Origin: Kingella denitrificans ATCC 33394 | GTDB lineage: Bacteria; Pseudomonadota; Gammaproteobacteria; Burkholderiales; Neisseriaceae | DNA: 64,000 nt | Direction of reading: 5' to 3' | Assembly: GCF_000190695.1 (NCBI RefSeq) | Contig: NZ_GL870929.1 | Coordinates: forward strand, 709,976-773,975 | In this document: piece after piece, positions 19,110 to 27,723 of the stretch | Numbering within the stretch: position 1 is the stretch's first letter | Layout: the number at the start of each line of letters is the position of its first letter | Made by a program: the position numbers and the translations under genes | The notes under the pieces: generated by a model | Told to the model about the DNA's origin: nothing | The model's database searches: none | What the model saw: only the letters and a program-made list of their open reading frames with translations

Positions 19110-20086
19110 AACCGCTGATTTCCCTGATTATCCCCTGCTACAACGTGCAAAACTATGTGCAGGCTGCCTTGCAGTCTGTCGCCGACAGCCTGTCGCCCGA
19201 ACACCGCGGCCAAGTCGAATGGCTGATTGTCGATGACGGCGCCACCGACCAAACGCCCGACATCATCGCCCGATTTGCCGAACACGTGTTGCAGCCGCAG
19301 CAAATTCCCCACCGCATCATCCGCCAGAGCAATGCCGGCCTTTCTGCCGCCCGCAACACCGGCCTGGCGCACGCGCAGGGCGAATACGTTTTGTTTTTGG
19401 ATAGCGACGATATTTTCGTGCAGGCTGCTTTGGACAAAATCCTGGCCGTGTTGGCGCAGCAGCAGCCCGACATCATCGAATTTGACGCGCAAATGTTCGT
19501 GCAGCCGTCCGACTTGTTGCCGCAAAACCCCACGCTATACGGGCAATATTTCCGCGACACGGCAGGACAAGACCACCAAAGCAGCCTGCAACGCGCCTTC
19601 GAAGAAAACCGCTGGTACGTCTGGTCGCGCTGCTACCGCCGCAGCCTGCTGGAACGCCACCCGTTCATCGTCGGCAAACTGTTTGAAGACATGATGTTCA
19701 CGCCCTATGTCTATTTGGACGCGCACACCGTGTACCGCCTGCCCGAATTGCTACTGGGCTACCGCCAAAATGCAGGCAGCATCACCGCCAATGTCAATAT
19801 GCGCCACATCAACGACTTATATTTCGCGCTGGAAACCGCATTTCAGCAAGCCGCCGCGCTGCCGCAACACGCGCCATGCCTCGCCATCTTGCAGCGCAAA
19901 ACTTGGCGGCTCATCGTGGCCTACTGCGTCAAGCTGTTCCTGAAAACGCGCGACGTGCAATATTTGCGGCAGGTGCAACAGTTCCGCGCACAAACCCGCG
20001 CCAAATTCGGCTGCGATTTGGGCTGGCAATGGGGCTATTTCGCCGGCTCGCTGCTGAAACGCCTGCCGAAAAAATTTGGGTTATAA
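19106..20086 (+). CDS. Glycosyltransferase family 2 protein
   Basis: 326 residues with the GT-A fold start PLISLIIPCYNVQNYVQAAL, the acidic EWLIVDDGATD, the SNAGLSAARNTGL segment and the DXD metal site (FLDSDD, about residue 112). Family members transfer sugars in lipooligosaccharide, capsule or protein glycosylation. The pairing with a GT52 enzyme points to lipooligosaccharide outer-core synthesis, which is an inference. Two uptake sequences are translated as VQAAL. Confidence 0.9.
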   Translation: MKPLISLIIPCYNVQNYVQAALQSVADSLSPEHRGQVEWLIVDDGATDQTPDIIARFAEHVLQPQQIPHRIIRQSNAGLSAARNTGLAHAQGEYVLFLDSDDIFVQAALDKILAVLAQQQPDIIEFDAQMFVQPSDLLPQNPTLYGQYFRDTAGQDHQSSLQRAFEENRWYVWSRCYRRSLLERHPFIVGKLFEDMMFTPYVYLDAHTVYRLPELLLGYRQNAGSITANVNMRHINDLYFALETAFQQAAALPQHAPCLAILQRKTWRLIVAYCVKLFLKTRDVQYLRQVQQFRAQTRAKFGCDLGWQWGYFAGSLLKRLPKKFGL

Positions 20087-20115
20087 TTTTGACTTTTTGC
20101 CGATAGGACAATGCA

Positions 20116-20664
20116 ATGCAAGACCAAAACAACCTGTGCTGGCTCGATATGGAAATGACGGGGCTGAACCCGGACAGCGATAAAATCATCGAAATCGCCA
20201 TGATTATTACCGACAAAGATTTGAACGTATTGGCACAGTCGCCCGTATATGCCATCCACCAAAGCGACGAAATCCTAAACGGCATGGATGCCTGGTGCAC
20301 CGCCACGCATGCGCGCACGGGGCTGACCGAACGCGTACGCGCCTCCACCCACACCGAAGCCGAAGTGGAAGAAGCGCTGCTGGCATGGATGCAGGAATGG
20401 ATTCCCGCCAAAACCACGCCCATGTGCGGCAACACCATCCACCAAGACCGCCGCTTCATGGTGCGCTATATGCCGCGTTTGGAAGCGTATTTCCATTACC
20501 GCAATCTGGACGTGTCCACACTGAAAGAGCTGGCGCGCCGCTGGAATCCGGCCGTGTATAAAGGCGTGGTGAAAAAAGGTTCGCATCAGGCTTTGGACGA
20601 TATTTTGGAAAGCATTGAAGAATTGCGCCATTACCGCGCCACGTTTTTGCGTCTGGCGGAATAA
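20116..20664 (+). CDS. orn: Oligoribonuclease
   Basis: 182 residues, the standard length. This DEDDh 3'-5' exonuclease degrades di- to pentaribonucleotides at the end of RNA decay. Catalytic positions are visible: D and E in WLDMEMTGLNP, D in IHQDRRFMVRYMP, and H and D in KKGSHQALDDI. It is followed by a strong inverted DUS terminator. It is the last intact chromosomal gene before the integrated element. Confidence 0.96.
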   Translation: MQDQNNLCWLDMEMTGLNPDSDKIIEIAMIITDKDLNVLAQSPVYAIHQSDEILNGMDAWCTATHARTGLTERVRASTHTEAEVEEALLAWMQEWIPAKTTPMCGNTIHQDRRFMVRYMPRLEAYFHYRNLDVSTLKELARRWNPAVYKGVVKKGSHQALDDILESIEELRHYRATFLRLAE

Positions 20665-20680
20665 CGGTTTGCCGGAAAAC

Positions 20681-20725
20681 AAAGTGCAGGCTGCTTTTAT
20701 ATCATTCAAAAGCAGCCTGCACTTT
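20681..20725. terminator. Inverted DUS pair, orn terminator
   Basis: The arms 20681-20698 (AAAGTGCAGGCTGCTTTT) and 20708-20725 pair perfectly over 18 bp with a 9-nt loop and flanking T-runs. Confidence 0.85.
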
Positions 20726-20750
20726 TTGTTGCGTTGAAATAGGCAAAGAA

Positions 20751-20780
20751 AAAGCCATCCGAAAATATCCGGATGGCTTT
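20751..20780 (-). terminator. Terminator of the former tRNA-Asn gene
   Basis: AAAGCCATCCG (20751-20761) and CGGATGGCTTT (20770-20780) form an 11-bp stem 5 bp beyond the 3' end of the tRNA-Asn fragment; on the minus strand it is followed by T-rich sequence. It fits the original terminator of the tRNA gene left on the chromosomal side. Confidence 0.7.
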
Positions 20781-20785
20781 AAATA

Positions 20786-20832
20786 TGGCTCCCCGAGCTG
20801 GGCTCGAACCAGCGACCTGCGGATTAACAGTC
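20786..20832 (-). tRNA. tRNA-Asn 3' fragment, ICE attachment site
   Basis: On the minus strand the sequence runs from an Asn anticodon loop (CTGTTAA, anticodon GTT) through a 3' anticodon stem TCCGC, a canonical T-arm (CTGGTTCGAGCCCAG) to the acceptor strand and encoded GCCA. Upstream of the loop the expected GCGGA stem, D-arm and 5' acceptor are absent and replaced by unrelated AT-rich sequence. This is the remnant left when an element integrates in the 3' half of a tRNA gene. The identity block starting in the anticodon loop is typical of tyrosine-recombinase crossovers. Confidence 0.85.
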
Positions 20833-20942
20833 TTTGGCTACAAATATAACTAATTGATAAACAATAGGTTGATGCCTGCACGATACAGCCTAATAAAGCC
20901 AAAAACAGCCTAGTACAGGCACAAATCGGACACACATAAAAA

Positions 20943-20982
20943 CCATATTCAAAGCAGTTTTGACAAACTGTTTTCAATATGG
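20943..20982. promoter_or_regulatory. Large imperfect dyad upstream of virB1
   Basis: 18-nt arms 20943-20960 and 20965-20982 (CCATATTCAAAGCAGTTT and its near complement, 16 of 18 pairing) flank TGAC. It lies 52 bp before the virB1 start, just inside the element. It could be a regulator or recombinase site, or a transcript hairpin. Upstream (20895-20930) two CAGCCTA copies are also seen. Confidence 0.5.
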
Positions 20983-21033
20983 CTTTTGGCGTTTGTAAAT
21001 TCAGTTTTTAACTCAAATGGTGAAGTATCGCAG

Positions 21034-21840
21034 ATGAAACAGACAATGACCCTTTTTTTAATGGCAGCCTTATCGATGCCTACCTATTCTTTTGCCACTC
21101 CACAACCCCTTGTCTATACCAGACAAGGGGTTTCTTTTAACCAACTTGCAGCTGAGTGCGGGCGAGATGTTCACCCCGATACCCTGCAAGCTGTTGCTAG
21201 GGTGGAGAGCCGGTTTAATCCCTACGCTATCGGCGTGGTGCGCGGGGCCCTGAAAAGGCAGCCTAAAACCTACGAACAGGCTGTTGCCGCCGCCAAAATG
21301 CTGCACGCACAGGGACGCAATTTCAGCATGGGCTTGATGCAGGTTAACCGATACAACCTGAAAGCATACGGTTTGGACTACGAAACCGTGTTTCATCCCT
21401 GCAAGAACATTCAGGCGGGCGCGGCAATTTTGGCCGATTGTTTCAAACGTGCGGGAGGACGCTCGCAGGAACACCTGCAAAAAGCGTTTAGCTGTTATTA
21501 CAGCGGTAACTTCCGCACCGGCTTTCGGGCGGACTTCAAAGGCCAGCCTCCGTATGTCGTCAAAATTCTGCACGCGGCGCGGGACAATACGTTAAACCAG
21601 CTTTTGGCCTATAACGTGCCTGCCGTAAATCCGAACCACACGGTGTCCGCCCCCTCTAAACCGGCGCCCCCTTCAAAACCCGCACCGGCGAGGGCGGTGT
21701 TGGTTTCGGGCAATCCGAAACCGCAAACCGTATCGGTCGGGACGGACAATGATGCACCGTTTCAAGCACAACCTGCTGTCGGACACGCGCCGCAACCCGA
21801 ACGTAAGCGGGAAACGTGGGATGTATTTGGCGAGTTTTAA
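21034..21840 (+). CDS. virB1: VirB1-like lytic transglycosylase
   Basis: 268 residues from ATG at 21034, with a signal peptide ending near TYSFA-TPQ. The lysozyme-like domain has the catalytic Glu in AVARVESRFNPYAIG (about residue 60), GLMQVNRYNL and the AGAAIL motif. VirB1 opens peptidoglycan for assembly of the conjugative type IV secretion system. The C-terminal 80 residues are Pro-rich and disordered, as in other VirB1 proteins that release a C-terminal piece. First gene of the virB operon. Confidence 0.9.
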   Translation: MKQTMTLFLMAALSMPTYSFATPQPLVYTRQGVSFNQLAAECGRDVHPDTLQAVARVESRFNPYAIGVVRGALKRQPKTYEQAVAAAKMLHAQGRNFSMGLMQVNRYNLKAYGLDYETVFHPCKNIQAGAAILADCFKRAGGRSQEHLQKAFSCYYSGNFRTGFRADFKGQPPYVVKILHAARDNTLNQLLAYNVPAVNPNHTVSAPSKPAPPSKPAPARAVLVSGNPKPQTVSVGTDNDAPFQAQPAVGHAPQPERKRETWDVFGEF

Positions 21841-21984
21841 AGGAAACACACCCAGCAAGTGGAAATGTAGGGTGTGTTTCTATTTTTTCCGAACGTAGTC
21901 ACGAAGAGCAGACTGTTTTCGGATATAGCCGTGCCGGTAGATTGTGCTGCCGGTTTTTTTGTTTCTTTTTTTGGAGATTTAATT

Positions 21985-22305
21985 ATGACGTTAGTGATGA
22001 ATGCCAATACCCGTTCATGGGTAAAAGCGTTTTTGATGTGTGCATTGCTGTTTGGTGCGCAGATGGCGATGGCTGCCGGTGGTTTGGGTTCGATTGAGTC
22101 CGGTATGAAAAACTGGTTTACCAGTTTTTACGGCATTGTAGCCATTATTGCAGGTTTCGCCCTGTTGGGGTGTGCCGCAATGGGTATGTTGAATATGAAA
22201 AGCTGGGGCGACTTAATTCCCGTAATGGGGTGGATTGTCGTTGCAGCGGCATCTTCGGCATTGGTCAAGGCTCTGTGGGATTGGGGCAAAAGCGCATCAT
22301 TTTAA
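21985..22305 (+). CDS. virB2: VirB2-like pilin
   Basis: 106 residues from ATG at 21985 (SD TTGGAG). A long signal sequence ends at AQMAMA-AGG, followed by two hydrophobic helices (GIVAIIAGFALLGCAAMGML and WIVVAAASSALVKALW), the architecture of VirB2/TrbC conjugative pilins. Processed subunits build the T4SS pilus. Its place between virB1 and virB3 supports the call. Confidence 0.88.
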   Translation: MTLVMNANTRSWVKAFLMCALLFGAQMAMAAGGLGSIESGMKNWFTSFYGIVAIIAGFALLGCAAMGMLNMKSWGDLIPVMGWIVVAAASSALVKALWDWGKSASF

Positions 22306-22316
22306 TGTGAAAGGAA

Positions 22317-22754
22317 ATGGCAATCATGGAGACGAACGAAGTCGATATAAATACCGAATACCTGACCTATGCAGGCATTAACCGTAGTGCGCTGATATTG
22401 GGTATGCCGATGATACCGATGGTTCTCATTATCATCTTTTTTGTTACGGCTGCCATGTTTGCCATGCCTGTATTAGAAAACCGGGCATGGGCAATCGTCC
22501 TATTGGCATTGCCCTGTCTTTGGTTTTTGCGTGAAGTAACCGCTAAGGATGATCAAGCCTTACGAATTTTAGGTTTGGAACTCTATTGGTTTTTTCAGCA
22601 GCGCAATATGAAATTGCACAATAACACTTTTGCCATTTACGCTACCAGATACGGAAGACAACATCATGAATATATCCGAATTATTGCGGCAGACGCTGAT
22701 AAAGCAGCCCGCACAGCAGAACTATTTGCCCCGTGTCAGTCGCCACGTTGCTGA
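22317..22754 (+). CDS. virB3: VirB3-like inner membrane protein
   Basis: Up to 145 residues. The N-terminal ~110 residues match VirB3: a short polar start, a two-helix hydrophobic hairpin (MIPMVLIIIFFVTAAMFA, then WAIVLLALPCLWFL) and a soluble tail. The first ATG (22317) is only 2 nt from AAGGAA, so ATG at 22326 may be the real start. The frame runs on 89 bp into virB4, giving an unusually long overlap; the tail residues after about 115 may be dispensable. VirB3 partners the VirB4 ATPase. Confidence 0.85.
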   Translation: MAIMETNEVDINTEYLTYAGINRSALILGMPMIPMVLIIIFFVTAAMFAMPVLENRAWAIVLLALPCLWFLREVTAKDDQALRILGLELYWFFQQRNMKLHNNTFAIYATRYGRQHHEYIRIIAADADKAARTAELFAPCQSPRC

Positions 22755-25221
22755 ACACATCGTTCATTTAGAAGAGGGGTATTTTGCTTTCGTACTGCGG
22801 CTGGACGGCATCGCGTTTGAAGGCGTGAACGACAACCATCTGGTCAATGCCTTTATCCAACTTAAAACCCTGTTTAACACAGTTGGCAAACAATACGGTA
22901 ATCGGTTGGGTTTGTGGACGACGCTACAACGCCAACGAATCGAACTTAAACGCCGCTACCGCTTTAAAGAGAATTTTTGCCAGCAGTTTGCCGACCATTA
23001 TGTGCGGCAGTTTACGGCCAGTGATTACTACGAAAACCTGTTCTATATTTCAGGCTGCCTGAAATACGAAGACTTTGACGACGGTTTGCAGGAAGCCAAA
23101 GACTTGGTAGATATCATGGTGAAGTCTTTACAGATGTACGACCCGCATATTTTGGGGACGTACCAGATGGAAGACGATGAAAGTATCCCTGTTTTTTCCA
23201 AGCAGCCTGTGCAACCGAACCAAGAATCAGAAAACAACCGTGAATACCTCGATAAAGAAACGGACGATTTTTCAAGTAGTAGGAAACCCGAAAAAAGTTA
23301 TTCCGCCGATGACGGCGTGGTCTATTCGGAAATCTACCAGTTTTTCGGTACGCTGATTAACGGCGGCTGCCGTGAACATATCCCGCTTACCCCAACCGCC
23401 GCCTATATCGCCATTCCCAGTGCCGATTTGTATTTTGGTTCAGATATTCTAGAAATCCGCCATCCGCAAGGACGCAAATTCGCTACGCTGTGGGATTTGA
23501 AAGACTTTGGCACAAGCAAGGTCAAGGTATTTGCCAATATCCTGACACTTCCCTGCGAATACACGCTCACACAAAGTTTTGTCTTTACCGACAATGCCGA
23601 AATGCAGCACGACATCAACAAAAAAGTCAGCGAATTGGAAGGCGGTTTGGATTTTGCTACAGACCAGCATGACGAATTGCGGTTGGGTAAGGGCGAGCTG
23701 GCGGCCGGACGCATGATGTTTGGCGACTATTCCGCTGCTTTGACGGTATACGGTAACAGCCCGAAACGGGCACAGCAAAACGGCACGGAAGTGTTTACTG
23801 CCTTTCTGACTTCTGGCGGATACCGCTTCGTGCAGGCACGCGGCAGCATGAAATCCACTTTTTTCAGCCAGTGGCCGGGTTACCGGCAACGGCCGCGCAT
23901 CATTCCGAAAACCACCACGAATCTGGCCACCGTATTCGGTATGCACACCTATTCGCAGGGTAAAAGCTGGGGCAATCCGATTGGCGACGGTTCACCCGTC
24001 ATGCCGCTCAAAACCCTGTCCAATACGCTGTTTAACCTCAGCCTGCATTACAGTAAGCTCGACCAAAACAACTTGGGCGAACAAATCGCCGGGCATACGC
24101 TGATTATGGGGGCGACTGGTACGGGTAAAACCACGCTGGAAACCGCCATTTTGGCGTTCATGATGCGTTTTGACCCGTATCTGTTCGCACTGGACTTGGA
24201 CCGTGGTTTGGAAATTTTTATCCGTGCTGTGGGCGGAACGTATTTTACCGTCGCCGAAGGCGAACCAAGCGGACTCAATCCTTTCCAACTGCCCGATACG
24301 CCCGCCAACCGCATGTTCCTCTACAAACTGGTGGAGCAGTGCGCGGACGGTGCTACAGCAGACGAAATGCGACAAATCAAACTCGCGGTGGATACGCTGT
24401 TTTCCGTCGGTTTCGCCCAACGCAATTTCAGTGTGCTGCTGGAAAACATTCCTTATTCGGCTGATGCCGATTCCCTGCGGACACGTTTGGGCAGATGGTG
24501 CAGGAGCGAGGATGGCATTTATGCTTGGTGTCTGGACAATGACAGCAACCGCTTCGATCCCGATGAGTTTTACCGCATCGGTTTGGACGTAACCAGCATT
24601 CTTAAACCCGATTACGCCCCGACGGGACCAGTTTTGGCTTATCTGTTCTATCTGAAAGAAATGATGGCGGAGCGGGTTGCCGAGCAGGGTAGCCTGCTGG
24701 CAACGGTGGTAGCAGAATTCTGGTATGCCGCCAGTTATGAAGTAACGGCCGATTTGATGAAGAAAACCCTTAAAACGGGGCGGAAATTAGGTGAATATAT
24801 GATTTTGGATACCCAGTCGCCAGAAGATGCGATTGCCTGTCCGATTTTCTCTGCCATCGTACAGCAGACCCCGACCAAAATCTTTTTGCCTAATCCCGAT
24901 GCTGAATACGACGGCTACAAAAGCTGCGGGTTGAGCGATAAAGAGTTTGGCGAACTGGTTACCAAAGCGATTGAAAGCCGCACCTTTTTGGTCAAACAGT
25001 CCAAACAATCCGCCTTCTGTCTGTTAGATTTATACGGTTTTGACGACGAACTGGCCGTATTGTCCGGCACGATGGAAAACGTAGAAATCCTGCACCGCGT
25101 CATGGAAGAATGTGGTAGTGAAAACCCCGATGTCTGGTATCGGCCGTTTACCGAAGCCGTCGGACACAGCAAGCGGAAAAAACGCGAGCGTAAAACGGTA
25201 GCAGAAGAAGTCAAAATGTAA
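22666..25221 (+). CDS. virB4: VirB4 ATPase of the type IV secretion system
   Basis: 851 residues from the ATG at 22666. The C-terminal ATPase domain carries Walker A GATGTGKTTLE (about residue 482) and a downstream hydrophobic-acidic Walker B region; the N-terminal CagE/VirB4 domain is also recognisable (ADLYFGSDILEIR). VirB4 powers pilus biogenesis and substrate transfer. The N-terminal part overlaps virB3 by 89 bp in another frame. Confidence 0.93.
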   Translation: MNISELLRQTLIKQPAQQNYLPRVSRHVAEHIVHLEEGYFAFVLRLDGIAFEGVNDNHLVNAFIQLKTLFNTVGKQYGNRLGLWTTLQRQRIELKRRYRFKENFCQQFADHYVRQFTASDYYENLFYISGCLKYEDFDDGLQEAKDLVDIMVKSLQMYDPHILGTYQMEDDESIPVFSKQPVQPNQESENNREYLDKETDDFSSSRKPEKSYSADDGVVYSEIYQFFGTLINGGCREHIPLTPTAAYIAIPSADLYFGSDILEIRHPQGRKFATLWDLKDFGTSKVKVFANILTLPCEYTLTQSFVFTDNAEMQHDINKKVSELEGGLDFATDQHDELRLGKGELAAGRMMFGDYSAALTVYGNSPKRAQQNGTEVFTAFLTSGGYRFVQARGSMKSTFFSQWPGYRQRPRIIPKTTTNLATVFGMHTYSQGKSWGNPIGDGSPVMPLKTLSNTLFNLSLHYSKLDQNNLGEQIAGHTLIMGATGTGKTTLETAILAFMMRFDPYLFALDLDRGLEIFIRAVGGTYFTVAEGEPSGLNPFQLPDTPANRMFLYKLVEQCADGATADEMRQIKLAVDTLFSVGFAQRNFSVLLENIPYSADADSLRTRLGRWCRSEDGIYAWCLDNDSNRFDPDEFYRIGLDVTSILKPDYAPTGPVLAYLFYLKEMMAERVAEQGSLLATVVAEFWYAASYEVTADLMKKTLKTGRKLGEYMILDTQSPEDAIACPIFSAIVQQTPTKIFLPNPDAEYDGYKSCGLSDKEFGELVTKAIESRTFLVKQSKQSAFCLLDLYGFDDELAVLSGTMENVEILHRVMEECGSENPDVWYRPFTEAVGHSKRKKRERKTVAEEVKM

Positions 25222-25322
25222 TATCAATGTGCAGGCAGCCTGAAAATGACCACCCGATTGGTCTTACAGGCTGCCTGTTTTGTCCCTGTCGCATTAAGCG
25301 GCTTTTCTTTTGGAGTAAATAT

Positions 25323-25961
25323 ATGAAACACATGAAATTAACCAAGTTGGCAGCTGTTTTGATCTCAAGTAGCCTTGCGTTGGCAATGCCGACCACTGTC
25401 TCTGCCGAAGGAATTCCTACAGTAGACTGGGTGTCGGTTCGCAAAGCAACACAACAAATTAGTAACCAAATTCAGCAGATTGCCCAATTGAAAGCGCAAA
25501 TCGATGCCCTGCGTTCACAAAACAATTGGCGCGATGTAGCACGTGAGACGCTTAAAGCCTCTCTGCCCGATGAATGGCGGTCGGTTTATCAGTCTTTCGA
25601 GCAAGCAGCACGCAGTTCCGATTTACTGACATCCAAAGGCTATAATGCCGATGCGGATAGGGACCGTTTGGTCAAACATCTGGATTTGTTGTTGCGCGGC
25701 GCAAAAGATTCGCAACGCGGATTGAAGGCTATCGAAACCTTGTACAACAAACTGAATGAAACTCAGGATATCAAATCGGCACAGGATTTGCAGAACCGTA
25801 TTGCATTGGAACAGGCCAAAATCCAGCAAAGGCAGACCGAGTTGGATACGATGGAACGCATGATGAATTTACAGGAGAGAATCCAAATTCAAAAACAAAA
25901 TGCGTATTTGGACTGCAAGCGGGAAAACATTATCCGTAGAACAAATAAGCCATGTAATTAA
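25323..25961 (+). CDS. virB5: VirB5-like minor pilin
   Basis: 212 residues from ATG at 25323 (SD TTTGGAG), signal peptide cleaved near TVSA-EG. The mature protein is a long amphipathic coiled coil (QQISNQIQQIAQLKAQIDAL and LQNRIALEQAKIQQRQTEL) typical of VirB5/TraC, which tips the pilus and contacts recipients. It is separated from virB4 by 101 bp holding an inverted pair of AGGCAGCCTGAA-type uptake sequences, a possible internal attenuator. Confidence 0.85.
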   Translation: MKHMKLTKLAAVLISSSLALAMPTTVSAEGIPTVDWVSVRKATQQISNQIQQIAQLKAQIDALRSQNNWRDVARETLKASLPDEWRSVYQSFEQAARSSDLLTSKGYNADADRDRLVKHLDLLLRGAKDSQRGLKAIETLYNKLNETQDIKSAQDLQNRIALEQAKIQQRQTELDTMERMMNLQERIQIQKQNAYLDCKRENIIRRTNKPCN

Positions 25962-25970
25962 TGCAACAAA

Positions 25971-26000
25971 ACCGGCAAACTTCCCTACAGGTTTGCCGGT
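25971..26000. terminator. Hairpin between virB5 and virB6
   Basis: ACCGGCAAAC (25971-25980) and GTTTGCCGGT (25991-26000) pair perfectly over 10 bp with a 10-nt loop, 10 bp past the virB5 stop. No T-run follows, so it is more likely an mRNA-stability or attenuation hairpin than a full terminator. Confidence 0.5.
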
Positions 26001-26020
26001 CTATCATTTCAGGGGATGTT

Positions 26021-26983
26021 ATGTCTTTTTTTGCGGATTTGGCCAACACATTGGGGGCGCAATTAGGAGATAACCTGCTAGACAGGACTGGGCAATTTAT
26101 TAATCAAATCGCTCCATTGTTTCAAGCAGGTTTTGGAATTTACGTATTGATGGTCATTTTGTCCTATTATGGCCAAAGTGGCACAGTCAGCTTGATTGAT
26201 TTTGCCAAACGTTCGGCAGGTTGGATAGTATTGATTGCCTTAGCATTCTCGCCATCGGTGTATTCCAAGCTGGCACACACCATTTACGGTCTGCCAGATG
26301 AAATTTCCGCGCTGTTTACCAATGGAGCAAAATTCGATGTGGCGGCGATAGACCACAGCTATACTGAATTGGAAAATGCCATTATAAGAATCGGTGAGCT
26401 GCACAGTAAATACTCTTGGATGCAAATCGGCAACCACTTGGCACTGGTTGAAATCAGAATCGTCATCAGCCTTTGCGGCATGTTGTTAATAGGGGTAGCT
26501 TTCGCTTATTATACGATTGCCAAAATTTCATTGGCTCTGGTTTTGATGCTGGGTGCGTTTTTCATAGGTTGCCTGATTTTCCCAGCTACCCGCCAATACG
26601 GCATCAATTGGATCGGGCAGTGCCTGAACCACATCATTACCTGCACCATGTTTGTACTGTTGACCGTTGTTCAAATGGAAGTATTCCAAGGATTGGTCAA
26701 CCAAATATCGAATGGGGATTGGACAAACCACATTTTTTTGGAGGCGCTTATCCCCGTCTTTATTTTGGATACCATTGTGTTTTTGGTAATCGCCTGGGGC
26801 ATTCCCGGCGTAGCCTCGGCATTAACCGGAGGGGCTGCCGTACAGGGATTCGCACGTTCGCTGGCGATGAGTGGTGGAGCAATAGGCCGGGCAGGGGCAG
26901 CGGTACTGTCTTCTATGCGCCAGGCGGCAGCACGCCCTCATTCGGCAGGAGGTTCGATTGCCAAAGGTGTCCGCGCTTCGTAG
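26021..26983 (+). CDS. virB6: VirB6/TrbL-like membrane channel protein
   Basis: 320 residues from ATG at 26021 (SD AGGGGA). At least five hydrophobic helices are visible, a large periplasmic loop lies after the first pair, and the soluble C-terminus is Gly/Ala/Arg-rich. VirB6 forms the inner-membrane part of the translocation path. Upstream in-frame ATG at 25961 would overlap the virB5 stop but adds a polar tail unlike the family. Confidence 0.88.
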   Translation: MSFFADLANTLGAQLGDNLLDRTGQFINQIAPLFQAGFGIYVLMVILSYYGQSGTVSLIDFAKRSAGWIVLIALAFSPSVYSKLAHTIYGLPDEISALFTNGAKFDVAAIDHSYTELENAIIRIGELHSKYSWMQIGNHLALVEIRIVISLCGMLLIGVAFAYYTIAKISLALVLMLGAFFIGCLIFPATRQYGINWIGQCLNHIITCTMFVLLTVVQMEVFQGLVNQISNGDWTNHIFLEALIPVFILDTIVFLVIAWGIPGVASALTGGAAVQGFARSLAMSGGAIGRAGAAVLSSMRQAAARPHSAGGSIAKGVRAS

Positions 26984-27029
26984 AGCGTCGTCGTTTTGTT
27001 TTAACCAACTATGCATGAAGGATTTCGGT

Positions 27030-27494
27030 ATGCAGGCTAAAGTTTCTTGGATTGGCTATCTCCGCTTTGTGATTATATTCCTGTTGATAGGTTTATTGGT
27101 AACCCAGTTCGCCTCCATTCCTTTGATTTGGGCAGGGGAAACCTTGTTTGGCGATATCGGGGTAACGGTAATGTCCGTTGCGGCATATATTGCCGCTCCT
27201 TTGCTGTGTCTGTTCTACTGTTTATACCGCCTATTCCACTTCCGTGCCTATACCGATGACGAAGGTGTATGGTTTTACAGCGGTTACTTTCCATGGTCGG
27301 AAGGCATACGCGGTGTCCGTTGGGAAAATTTTGACCAAGTGCTGTATCAGCCGAGCATGTTCAGCTGGTTCACTCGCTCTTACCGAATCTTTATTCAAGA
27401 CCGGTACGGCAACCGCATTACCGTCAAAGATTTGTACAACGGCCATCGATGGGGCGGGAATGTCAATAACCTTTTTATCGCAAAACGCCATTGA
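27030..27494 (+). CDS. Small membrane protein in the virB operon (possible entry exclusion protein)
   Basis: 154 residues from ATG at 27030 (SD GAAGGA). Two N-terminal transmembrane helices (FVIIFLLIGLLVTQFASIPLI and MSVAAYIAAPLLCLFYCLY) precede a cytoplasmic beta-rich domain with YRIFIQDRYGNRITVKDL, resembling bacterial PH-like domains. No VirB family fits. In several conjugative systems a small inner-membrane entry exclusion gene sits among virB5-virB7, so that role is possible; the sequence alone does not show it. A terminator follows. Confidence 0.55.
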   Translation: MQAKVSWIGYLRFVIIFLLIGLLVTQFASIPLIWAGETLFGDIGVTVMSVAAYIAAPLLCLFYCLYRLFHFRAYTDDEGVWFYSGYFPWSEGIRGVRWENFDQVLYQPSMFSWFTRSYRIFIQDRYGNRITVKDLYNGHRWGGNVNNLFIAKRH

Positions 27495-27537
27495 AATATT
27501 ACGGCAATTTTTCCATCATCATAGTTTTGTTTCAAGT

Positions 27538-27567
27538 GCCCGTTCGGTTTGAACGGGCGTTTTTTTA
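27538..27567 (+). terminator. Intrinsic terminator inside the virB cluster
   Basis: GCCCGTTC (27538-27545) and GAACGGGC (27551-27558) with a 5-nt loop are followed by T7. It separates the upstream virB1-B6 group from virB7 onward, so the second half may have its own promoter or depend on read-through. Confidence 0.75.
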
Positions 27568-27588
27568 TTTTATCAGCGAGTATCCCTC

Positions 27589-27723
27589 ATGAAAAAATAC
27601 CTGTTTTGGTTACCGGCTGTCTTGATTTTGGCAGCCTGTTCATCCGCGCCGCCGAAACCCTACGGCAAAGCATTCCCGATTAACGGCCATTATATACAGA
27701 AAGCAGAAGACCATGTTTTTTAA
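27589..27723 (+). CDS. virB7: VirB7-like lipoprotein
   Basis: A 44-residue protein starting MKKYLFWLPAVLILAAC with lipobox LAAC (Cys17) followed by a short polar tail with PPKP. Size, lipobox and position directly before virB8 identify it as VirB7, which pairs with VirB9 in the outer-membrane core of the T4SS. Its stop overlaps the virB8 start (27713) by 11 bp. Confidence 0.82.
   Translation: MKKYLFWLPAVLILAACSSAPPKPYGKAFPINGHYIQKAEDHVF

Noticed and set aside
20786..20862. Intact tRNA-Asn gene
   Set aside because: The D-arm and 5' acceptor are absent; only the 3' part pairs.
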